Below are positions 1 to 6,448 of a stretch of 39,190 nucleotides of DNA, piece by piece. A model generated the notes under the pieces. It was not told the origin of the DNA. It saw nothing but the letters and a program-made list of their open reading frames with translations, and did no database searches. The position numbers and the translations under genes are program-made. The stretch comes from Lachnospiraceae bacterium (GTDB lineage: Bacteria; Bacillota; Clostridia; Lachnospirales; Lachnospiraceae): positions 1 through 39,190 of the forward strand of contig SVFO01000037.1 in assembly GCA_015056795.1 (NCBI GenBank), given 5' to 3'. Each line of letters opens with the position of its first letter. Position 1 is the first letter of the stretch.

Positions 1-75
1 GCCAGTCAGTAGTCTTATTTTACACTGAGGTATTTTCAATTCTCAACATCCACTTTTAAATTATACAGGAAGCTC

Positions 76-1143
76 CTATAATACATATTTCTTGAAAAAC
101 GGAATCTTACGAAGCAGCCAAGTGCCCGTCACGGAGCCCACAAGCGTTACAAAGAAGAACCCAAGGATTCCAACATAAAACCGAAAATCCAGAATCGTAA
201 TCTTCAAAAACTTATAAAAGAAATTCAAAAACACGGGATGAATCAAGTAGATGCCAAAGCAGAGCGGACAAAGCTGCGAAATCATCTTCCGCAATCGGCT
301 TCCCTCCGCTTTCCGTTTTCCGCTCTTCTCCCGAGCCCATCCAAAATCAAAAAGGAAAATGGCCGCCAAGATCGTCAAGGGATAACTATACGCCATGTCC
401 ACGTGATACCCCTCGATAAACCTGCATCCAATCTGGATCAGCAACACGACCCCAAACAAAACCGCGGAAAGCATCCCTTCCCATCTCCGCGGCTCTTTTT
501 TTCTTGTCACAAAAACATATCCGCAAAGATAATAAAAGGGATAAATTCCATCCAGCGGAAGCGCAAACCCATCCTTTACGCCAAGGAGCGCCTCGATAAA
601 CGGAATAACGCCAACGCCCAGCGCCAGCGCCGCCATCACGCCGAGGACCCAAGCCCTTGGCAGCTTCTCCAAAAGCCACTTCATCAGCGGCGTCACCGCA
701 TACAAAATCAAAATCAGATAGAGATACCACATGTGCGACCAGCTATGCCCGCGCAGCACATGCTTCACTGCCATCGGCAGCATAAACCACTCAAAGTACC
801 CCAGGTATCCCACGATCTCCAACAGCGCATACGGAATTCCAAAAATCGCCAGCGCCAAAACAATTCTCCTACAGAATCGAAAAATGGCAGCCTCCCAAGT
901 GATCTTCCTCTCAGGATTCAAGAACAAATATCCGCTGATCATCAAAAAGATCGGCACGCACCAGCTCGTCACGTCGATTAGCGCATTGAAAATACTCAGC
1001 ACCAGCTTTTGATCGCTCAGGTCAAAATACCCATCCCGTACACCCGTCACCGTATGCATGAGCACCACGGCCAGCGTTGCCGCAACGCGAAGCACGTCCA
1101 GGAAAACTTGCCAGCTTTCTCCTGTTTTTACAGGCTTTCCCAT
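76..1143 (-). CDS. Acyltransferase-3 family membrane protein
   Basis: A 355-residue polytopic membrane protein with about ten hydrophobic segments. The N-terminus (FLDVLRVAATLAVVLMH, with Arg19 and His30) and the following FLMISGYLFL segment are hallmarks of acyltransferase family 3 (OafA/YrhL type). Members move acetyl or other acyl groups from the cytosolic side onto surface glycans or lipids; the substrate here cannot be read from sequence. The ATG follows an AGGAGGAAT ribosome site that overlaps the end of the upstream anti-sigma gene, leaving only two bases between them, so it is the third gene of the ECF sigma operon. That suggests envelope modification as an output of the sigma factor (inference). 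Length is typical of the family. No obvious terminator is present in bases 1-75. Confidence 0.85.
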   Translation of the reverse strand: MGKPVKTGESWQVFLDVLRVAATLAVVLMHTVTGVRDGYFDLSDQKLVLSIFNALIDVTSWCVPIFLMISGYLFLNPERKITWEAAIFRFCRRIVLALAIFGIPYALLEIVGYLGYFEWFMLPMAVKHVLRGHSWSHMWYLYLILILYAVTPLMKWLLEKLPRAWVLGVMAALALGVGVIPFIEALLGVKDGFALPLDGIYPFYYLCGYVFVTRKKEPRRWEGMLSAVLFGVVLLIQIGCRFIEGYHVDMAYSYPLTILAAIFLFDFGWAREKSGKRKAEGSRLRKMISQLCPLCFGIYLIHPVFLNFFYKFLKITILDFRFYVGILGFFFVTLVGSVTGTWLLRKIPFFKKYVL

Positions 1144-1145
1144 GC

Positions 1146-2063
1146 TTATTCCTCCTGCAGCGCAGCTTCGACGGTCTCACGCAATATATCATATTGATAG
1201 TCATCGCTTAAAATCTCGTAAAACTCGTCCTCTCCGACCACCTGCAAATACTTTCCGCTGATGCGGAATCGGTATGCAATGACGCCATCCTCATCACAAA
1301 TGCCGCACTCAACATACTCCGTCATTCGCTGTTCCCCTACGGGTTGCAGCTCCAGATCATTCATTAGCGTCAAAAGCTCCAAAGCCTTCGCCGCATCCAC
1401 GTAAACGGCTTCCCCGCCGTCTAAGTCAAGCACCATGCCATTTTGCCGGCCGGGGGTTCGAAGGGCATATGAGCTCTTGCCCTTAATTTTCGAAATCGAA
1501 AGCAATCCTTTGTAGAAATTGTCTGCCTTCTCCTTATCCCCTGAAACGGAGTTCCCCATAGTTTCCTGCGTTCTAGTGCCAGATGCCTGATCCGGCATGT
1601 CATCGGAACTGATCGTTTTTATCAGTTCTTCCAGCATCGAAGAATCGTTCGAATTAGAATCCGCTTCACAGGCCGCCTCCACTCCTGCTGCCGAATTAGC
1701 AGTGGCACCCTGACTTATGCCATTTTGCTCATGCTCTGCAGCTTTCCATGCTTCCTCATGCTGCGCATCCTCGGCGTATGCCACGTCCTGCGAAATCCCG
1801 CTGCCCTTCTGAGCGCTGTCACTCATGGGTGCCATGGCCGACTCATTTTTCGCCTTCTGTCCGCCACCATTTTGCAGGAGCACAAAGCACGTGCCACCAA
1901 CCACAATTAGCGCAAGACATGCCGCCATGGTCTTCATGGCTCTCGCGTAACGCTGGAAAGGAAGCACCTTATTCTCTTTTTCACTTCTGGCAAGGAGCTT
2001 GGGATCGACTCCCTCCATTGCCTCAAACAGGCGCATTGCCTGCTCAGTCTTCTTCTCACTCAT
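1146..2063 (-). CDS. Probable anti-sigma factor, single-pass membrane protein
   Basis: About 305 residues. A cytosolic N-terminal part of roughly 50 residues is followed by one membrane segment (MAACLALIVVGGTCFVLL), a low-complexity Ser/Ala/Glu/Asn linker of about 120 residues, and a folded C-terminal part predicted outside the membrane. This is the usual layout of the membrane anti-sigma partner encoded next to Clostridia ECF sigma factors; I do not recognise a named domain. The sigma gene's TGA lies at 2075-2077. An in-frame GTG at 2078 overlaps that stop and is an alternative start; I prefer the ATG at 2063 because GAGG lies nine bases upstream. The role, holding the sigma factor until an envelope signal arrives, is inferred from gene order and topology. 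Confidence 0.7.
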   Translation of the reverse strand: MSEKKTEQAMRLFEAMEGVDPKLLARSEKENKVLPFQRYARAMKTMAACLALIVVGGTCFVLLQNGGGQKAKNESAMAPMSDSAQKGSGISQDVAYAEDAQHEEAWKAAEHEQNGISQGATANSAAGVEAACEADSNSNDSSMLEELIKTISSDDMPDQASGTRTQETMGNSVSGDKEKADNFYKGLLSISKIKGKSSYALRTPGRQNGMVLDLDGGEAVYVDAAKALELLTLMNDLELQPVGEQRMTEYVECGICDEDGVIAYRFRISGKYLQVVGEDEFYEILSDDYQYDILRETVEAALQEE

Positions 2064-2074
2064 CTGCTTTGACC

Positions 2075-2638
2075 TCACACTGTGATTCCTTGCTTTTCCA
2101 AAAACGCCTTCAGCTTTCCCCTGGTGCGGAACACGGACGTCTTCACGGAATTAAGATTCATTCCGTAGCGCTTTGCAATCTCCGCATATTCCTCCGAATA
2201 CCAGTATCTCCGAAGAAAGACGTTACATTCCTTCTCAGGCAGTGTCCGCAGAAATTCATTGATCATGCGCTGCAGCTCCGCTGCCTCCACGGCTTCCTCC
2301 GTGCTGCTTCCCGCTGCAGGAATACACTCCACAAGCTCGTCCAGCTCCAGCTCCAATTCTCCGCTTCCACGCTTTGCCGCCTTCTTTTTCTTCCATCTGT
2401 CAAACGAAAGATTTCTGGTAATGGTTCCAAGGAAAATATTAAAAAACTCAGGCCTGCTCGGGGGTATGGAATTCCACGCCCTCATCCAGGTGTCATTCAC
2501 GCATTCATCCGAATCCTCCTGATCATGAAGGATGTGGTATGCAATGCTAAAGCAGTAGGTTCCGTACTTATTCTGGGTCTCTGCAATGGCCTGCTCATTG
2601 CGGTCAAAGTAGAGGTCCAGTATTTCCGTATCTTTCAA
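2075..2638 (-). CDS. ECF-type RNA polymerase sigma factor
   Basis: A 187-residue sigma-70 family protein of the extracytoplasmic-function group. Region 2 is visible (LDLYFDRNEQAI, DSDECVNDTWMRAWNSIPP, FLGTITRNLSFDRW), then an acidic linker, then region 4 with its helix-turn-helix (EEYAEIAKRYGMNLNSVKTS). I place the start at TTG 2638 because GGGAGGA stands eight bases before it and the resulting N-terminus, MKDTEILDLYF, fits the Clostridia family. An ATG at 2680 would add 14 atypical residues and has a poorer ribosome site. The stop overlaps or nearly overlaps the anti-sigma gene, so translation is likely coupled. The upstream gap holds a long hairpin and a possible ECF-like promoter, so autoregulation is possible but unproven. 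Confidence 0.88.
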   Translation of the reverse strand: MKDTEILDLYFDRNEQAIAETQNKYGTYCFSIAYHILHDQEDSDECVNDTWMRAWNSIPPSRPEFFNIFLGTITRNLSFDRWKKKKAAKRGSGELELELDELVECIPAAGSSTEEAVEAAELQRMINEFLRTLPEKECNVFLRRYWYSEEYAEIAKRYGMNLNSVKTSVFRTRGKLKAFLEKQGITV

Positions 2639-2705
2639 GATCCCGTCCTCCCACAAGGTGCGGCGCCCCAATTGCGCCATCCATCTTTTATCCTGCTCTA
2701 TAAAA

Positions 2706-2757
2706 AGAGACGACGTATTCTTACAAAAGTTCTTCCATTTTGTAAAATCGTCGCCTC
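2706..2757 (-). terminator. Long hairpin with T-run, overlapping a possible ECF promoter
   Basis: Arms at 2707-2728 and 2738-2757 are near-perfect inverted copies of TTTTGTAA-AAT-CGTCG-CTC around a loop of about nine bases. Read on the minus strand the hairpin is followed by TTTTT, so it can serve as terminator for the zinc-ribbon operon that ends at 2825. The same DNA also offers TGGAAG, 16 bases, then CGTC on the minus strand, resembling an ECF -35/-10 pair in front of the sigma gene. The sequence alone does not separate the two readings. Confidence 0.5.
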
Positions 2758-2824
2758 TTATTTTACCAAATTTTTACGCATGCTTCAACATGCAATTATG
2801 CTCCTAAAATCAGGAAAGCTTTCC

Positions 2825-4114
2825 TCATTTGGAAAAGGCATCCGTTCCTCTGTCCTGAACATAGTGCAGATTGCTTTCTCCATTGATCTGAACAAGATCT
2901 CTCTTTAGTATTTTCTTTTGCTTTCGAGCTTTCCCCCAGGATGCGAGACCGCTGATTAAGGGAATCATGTAGCTTAAGACCAAAATACCAGAGCAAATCC
3001 TTGAAGTTATCTCATCCACAACCATGCCACGCATGCCTCTTGCGGTTTCAATCAGGCCTTTCGCAAAGGGTCCCATGCAGGCGGTATAGAGCGCCGTCGT
3101 TGCCACAAACATGATGAAAAAAGCGGCCAGTGCCTTTTTCTTCGAAGGCGGAATGGCATAGACCACCTTCCCCGTCTGCCCATTTACAAACATGGTATAA
3201 ATCCTGTTTTCCATCGTAACCGTCAGAAACCATACGGGACAAAAAACATAATCCGTCTTCAGGATCTTATGCTTCGGGTCAGAGGAATATAGATCACTAC
3301 TGATTTTCGCCATTTTTTCACGCATCTTGTCGTCAAACATCTCATGGATGGAATCGACTGCAAATTTCTCCACGTCCTTGGTTCCCATGTCATACCGATC
3401 TGCATAAAATCCCGAAAGATATGCAGGATCAAAGGGCACCATCCCCGATAGATCAAAGGGACCGATGCGCTCCCCCGCCAAATCCTCCAGCTTACTGGAA
3501 CCATCCACCGTAAAATTATCCGTTCTCACGTGAGCACCCGCATTGACGAACCGATCCACATAATGGTTCTTTCCCTGCTTCTCCCGATACCTCCAAACCT
3601 GATGATCCTCATAATCCATGTCAATCAGCCAAAAAGGAACATAGATGGGCGTCAGTCGCTTCACCTCAAATTGCTTAAAGCAATGCGGCACAAATAACCC
3701 ATTCTTGATTTCCGACATAATGCGCTCGATGGCTTCCTCCTGCGTAAGCTTGAAGGGAATAATATAATCCGGCTCCAAATAATCCGCAAGCTTCTCCTCC
3801 ATAACAACCGGCTGTCCACAATAGTAACAGCAGGTCGTCACCTCCGCACTGTTCGCGAGCAGCTCCGCACCACAAGAAGAGCAATGGTAGGTATGCATTT
3901 TGATTACCGCATGCTGCCTTTGCTCGTACCTTGCGGCCCTCTTCTTGCCTGCTGCCGCCGTAGCGTCCTTCTTCTCCGCTTCCTTCTCCTCTGGAACGGC
4001 CTTTCCCGTCGCTTCGGATGCCAGGAAAATCTTTCCGCAATGCTTGCAGATCATCTTTAAATCCTTGGGCGAATACTCTGCCGTCGCACCACAACCAGGG
4101 CATCTAATATTCAT
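2825..4114 (-). CDS. Zinc-ribbon membrane protein of unknown function
   Basis: A 429-residue protein. It opens with a zinc ribbon (CPGCG near residue 5, CKHCG near residue 23), then a charged Lys/Glu/Ala linker, then a second ribbon (CSSCG and CYYCG, residues about 79-100). A globular middle region carries a proline-aromatic segment (LTPIYVPFWLID). Two hydrophobic segments follow near residues 330-355 and 370-390, then a basic tail. Databases usually name such proteins 'TFIIB-type zinc ribbon-containing protein'; the function is unknown and transcription is not implied, because the rest is membrane-anchored. The start ATG overlaps the upstream gene's TGA by an ATGA junction, so it is translationally coupled and is the last gene of the overlapping operon. 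Confidence 0.75.
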   Translation of the reverse strand: MNIRCPGCGATAEYSPKDLKMICKHCGKIFLASEATGKAVPEEKEAEKKDATAAAGKKRAARYEQRQHAVIKMHTYHCSSCGAELLANSAEVTTCCYYCGQPVVMEEKLADYLEPDYIIPFKLTQEEAIERIMSEIKNGLFVPHCFKQFEVKRLTPIYVPFWLIDMDYEDHQVWRYREKQGKNHYVDRFVNAGAHVRTDNFTVDGSSKLEDLAGERIGPFDLSGMVPFDPAYLSGFYADRYDMGTKDVEKFAVDSIHEMFDDKMREKMAKISSDLYSSDPKHKILKTDYVFCPVWFLTVTMENRIYTMFVNGQTGKVVYAIPPSKKKALAAFFIMFVATTALYTACMGPFAKGLIETARGMRGMVVDEITSRICSGILVLSYMIPLISGLASWGKARKQKKILKRDLVQINGESNLHYVQDRGTDAFSK

Positions 4115-4377
4115 TGCTTGCCCTCCTTTTGTGCTTCCTTCTCCTCATCCGACAGTACCCAATCTGGCAATTTGAAGGGTTCCGGAGGCTCCTCCTCTTC
4201 TGGATTCCCATAAAAGCCCTCCAGCCCCTTCGTACAGAAATCATACAGATTCGTTTCAGAGCCCTTGTCATTGGATTCCATGATCATAACCATCAGCCAT
4301 CGATATGACATTCCAAAGAAACTCACCAAACCCACGGCAAGCGCTAAAATATATAACATACTGCTCATCTCATCCAT
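4111..4377 (-). CDS. Small single-pass membrane protein, unknown
   Basis: 88 residues: one hydrophobic segment near the N-terminus (MLYILALAVGLVSFFGMSY) and an acidic, proline-rich cytosolic tail (NPEEEEPPEPFKLPDW). Not recognised. The ATG at 4377 has GAGGGGGA about nine bases upstream and overlaps the preceding stop by eight bases; the longer reading from 4428 lacks a ribosome site and lies inside the upstream gene. Its TGA overlaps the zinc-ribbon gene's ATG. The tight overlaps on both sides suggest it works with the zinc-ribbon protein, possibly as a membrane partner (inference). Confidence 0.6.
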   Translation of the reverse strand: MDEMSSMLYILALAVGLVSFFGMSYRWLMVMIMESNDKGSETNLYDFCTKGLEGFYGNPEEEEPPEPFKLPDWVLSDEEKEAQKEGKQ

Positions 4378-4708
4378 GCGTAACACTCCCCCTCTCTTTT
4401 TCCACCAAATAATTCCCTTCCATACCATTCATCCGATCCAAAACCTCTACAACACCTGGCTGAACCACCAAATCTAGGATCCATTCGGCCTTAGACAGCT
4501 TCCTGTTACTGATCAACACATAAATGGCGCTGGCATCCTGATGCTTTGCCAGGCAAACCGCATCCCGTTTGTCTCTGCATTTCCCTGACTTTTCATAATC
4601 GTCAAGGTTGATCGGTTCCTGGATCTCATTAAAGCTGATCTTCTCTTCATCATCCAAAAGATAATCAACGCTCACCTTGAGCAGCTGAGACAAAATCTTA
4701 TAGATCAT
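4370..4708 (-). CDS. XRE-type regulator lacking its helix-turn-helix
   Basis: 112 residues. From residue 5 (ILSQLLKVSVDYLLDDEE) it matches the end of a Cro/C1-type HTH domain as found in Clostridia XRE regulators. It continues with the downstream segment usual for those regulators (FNEIQEPINLDDYEKSGKCR, then KLSKAEWILDLVVQPG). The DNA-binding helices that should precede it are absent: upstream in this frame lies only antisense-like sequence inside the PAP2-like gene. The ATG at 4708 overlaps the TGA of that gene (ATGA). It is either a decayed remnant kept in an operon or a free-standing C-terminal domain that binds partners without DNA. Family recognition is from memory of the pattern, not from a search. 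Confidence 0.6.
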   Translation of the reverse strand: MIYKILSQLLKVSVDYLLDDEEKISFNEIQEPINLDDYEKSGKCRDKRDAVCLAKHQDASAIYVLISNRKLSKAEWILDLVVQPGVVEVLDRMNGMEGNYLVEKERGSVTHG

Positions 4709-5085
4709 ATGTAAAAGAAAAACGAATATAAGGACAGTAATGTAACTCCAAGCAATACCCCACCCAAGGTATCCGTAAACCAATTCGTTCCGCAAATCAT
4801 TTGTGCCACAATGCCAAAAAACATTACGACAATGCATGCCACGCTTGCAGCAACAGCCGCTTTCTTTTTTTCATTCCAAAGATCCCATACGTGAAAAGCC
4901 GTACTCCCCATCGCTACAATGAAAAGAAGAACGCGTCCCGAGGGAAAAGAGCAAGTAAGCTCCGCCTTCCCTGGCAGGATCATTGGTCCCACCTCGGCAA
5001 CGTCAAAGACCTTCAACGCCAAAAGCAATGCCATCAAATATAAAAAAGCATTTACCATAAGAAACCTTCTGGTTTTTTCGCTCAT
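4705..5085 (-). CDS. PAP2-like membrane protein with degenerate active site
   Basis: 126 residues with four hydrophobic segments. The order SFPSGR (near residue 48), then a membrane segment, then GIVAQMICGTNWFTDTLGG, follows the PAP2 phosphatase pattern PSGH ... SRxxxxxHxxxD. The catalytic residues are changed: His of PSGH is Arg, SR is AQ, and the second His is Asn; only the Asp remains. It is also short, lacking the N-terminal motif of complete PAP2 enzymes. So it is probably not a phosphatase; it may be a lipid-binding or structural derivative, or decaying. The ATG follows GGGAAGGGATG-like purines and lies 58 bases after the chromate transporter. The PAP2 relation is my pattern match. Confidence 0.5.
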   Translation of the reverse strand: MSEKTRRFLMVNAFLYLMALLLALKVFDVAEVGPMILPGKAELTCSFPSGRVLLFIVAMGSTAFHVWDLWNEKKKAAVAASVACIVVMFFGIVAQMICGTNWFTDTLGGVLLGVTLLSLYSFFFYI

Positions 5086-5143
5086 AAGTCATCCCTTCCC
5101 TCAAATAGCTTGTCCGATACCATACCCCTTTTTCTCTTGCATT

Positions 5144-5707
5144 TTATACGCCAAACATGGCAACACCCAACACTGCCGAAATCGCGATCATCATGATCGG
5201 AGACATTTTCTTTTTCCGTATTTTTCGCAAGCCAAAGTATAATAATGTCAGGATCACAAAAATGACTAACGGTCTGAACTCTACCGTTTGCTGAAACAAA
5301 GGAGAAAAAGCATTCTTTAGAATCATATGGCAGCCCGTAGCTAAAATAATACCCGCTATACATGGCTTCAGCCCACGAAAGATTGCTTGAACATACGGAT
5401 TGTCAAGCATCCTTCTCATAAGAACCATAATTAGTAAAATGATAAAGAACGCCGGAAGAACGACGGCAAAGGTTGCCAATACTCCGCCCAAAACTCCTGC
5501 CTTACTGCTTCCCACATAGGTTGCCATGTTGACCATGATTGGTCCTGGCGTGCTTTCACTTATGGCAACCATATTCATCAGCGTATCTTCGTCCAGCCAT
5601 CCATAGGAAAGAACGGTGTCCCTGATCAATGGAATTGCCGCATATGCACCGCCAAAGGAGAAGAAACCTACCGTCAGAAATCCGATAAACAACTCTAAAT
5701 AAATCAT
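5144..5707 (-). CDS. Chromate transporter, second half
   Basis: 187 residues, a single-domain member of the CHR (ChrA) transporter family. The signature FFSFGGAYAAIPLI is near the N-terminus, with SESTPGPIMVNMATYVG near residue 50, followed by about four further membrane segments. Short CHR proteins occur as adjacent pairs that together equal one two-domain ChrA; the partner is directly upstream and the two genes share an ATGA overlap (5704-5707). The family exports chromate or other anions; the substrate in this organism is not known from the sequence. Length is normal for the short form. Confidence 0.88.
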   Translation of the reverse strand: MIYLELFIGFLTVGFFSFGGAYAAIPLIRDTVLSYGWLDEDTLMNMVAISESTPGPIMVNMATYVGSSKAGVLGGVLATFAVVLPAFFIILLIMVLMRRMLDNPYVQAIFRGLKPCIAGIILATGCHMILKNAFSPLFQQTVEFRPLVIFVILTLLYFGLRKIRKKKMSPIMMIAISAVLGVAMFGV

Positions 5708-6273
5708 CGGCCTTCACCACCCTTCTTCGATGGTGCCCCCTGAATACAAAAGATGACGAGGCTGACAACGGCAGCAATTAGCATAAGAAGTACCGAGGAA
5801 AAATTCCATGCAAAAAGACTAATCAAAAGGGTTGTCACAAAGGAGCACCCCATGATGACGCAAGGAAGTAATTTCTTTTTCATCTTTAAGAACATGTTTA
5901 TTCCAGCATCAAGGATCAGCAGTCCTACCGCAATTCTGATTCCCTGAAAGGCATTTGCAATCCAAGTGATTTCCAAAAAGTGATTCAAAAAGGAGGAAAT
6001 CAGATAGATGATGATAAAGGAAGGCAATACAACGCCTAACGTAGCTGCCACGGCACCCCAAATGCCCTTTTGCTTATAGCCGACATAGGTTGCACAGTTG
6101 ATTGCAATCGGTCCAGGCGTAGATTCCGCAATGACCGTAACATCCATCATTTCATCATGCGTAATCCACTTCTTTTGCTCCACGCAAATATTCTCTATAA
6201 TAGAAATCATAGCGTATCCGCCGCCAAACGTAAACAGCCCTATTTTAGTAAATGTTAAAAAAATCGTTAGCAT
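5704..6273 (-). CDS. Chromate transporter, first half
   Basis: About 189 residues of the CHR family: LFTFGGGYAMISII near the start, AESTPGPIAINCATYVGYKQ near residue 50, then four to five membrane segments and a short basic tail. I choose ATG 6273 (MLTIFLTFTKIGLF) because it gives the canonical family N-terminus. A longer reading from TTG 6375 adds 34 residues with no membrane character, and that stretch is better explained by a His/Cys-rich peptide in another frame, whose TAA lies one base before this ATG. There is only a weak ribosome site (AAGGAAA about 17 bases away), so translation probably depends on coupling to that peptide. It pairs with the second half downstream. Confidence 0.85.
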   Translation of the reverse strand: MLTIFLTFTKIGLFTFGGGYAMISIIENICVEQKKWITHDEMMDVTVIAESTPGPIAINCATYVGYKQKGIWGAVAATLGVVLPSFIIIYLISSFLNHFLEITWIANAFQGIRIAVGLLILDAGINMFLKMKKKLLPCVIMGCSFVTTLLISLFAWNFSSVLLMLIAAVVSLVIFCIQGAPSKKGGEGR

Positions 6274-6274
6274 C

Positions 6275-6388
6275 TTATTTACTACACTTTCCTTGTCCAC
6301 AGGAATGACCCGCACCATGCTCGTGCTCATGATGATCGCAATTCGCTTCCCCACTGGCATCAATGGTTCCTGCAATCAGTGCTTCCAC
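6275..6388 (-). CDS. His/Cys-rich putative metal-binding micropeptide
   Basis: A frame not covered by conventional gene length: from GTG 6388 it encodes 37 residues, MEALIAGTIDASGEANC then DHHEHEHGAGHSCGQGKCSK. The last 21 residues hold five His and three Cys, plus Asp and Glu, a composition typical of metal-binding tails. The frame stays open upstream to about 6437, but without an ATG; ATT or GTG would have to be the start, so it may instead be the 3' remnant of a lost gene. Its TAA (6275-6277) is separated by one base from the chromate transporter ATG, which has no good ribosome site of its own, so translation through this peptide could drive transporter synthesis. Confidence 0.45.
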   Translation of the reverse strand: MEALIAGTIDASGEANCDHHEHEHGAGHSCGQGKCSK

Positions 6389-6448
6389 CGCATTTAAATC
6401 ATTTCGTTCCCTGTCAATTTCAACATTTCTCCCAATTTCCTAAACAGA

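Noticed and set aside
238..981. 247-residue frame on the plus strand opposite the acyltransferase
   Set aside because: His/Gln/Arg/Pro-rich translation typical of an antisense shadow; the minus-strand frame is a clear membrane acyltransferase.
6274..6375. N-terminal extension of the first chromate transporter from TTG 6375
   Set aside because: Adds 34 non-family residues; the same bases are better read as the His/Cys-rich peptide in another frame.
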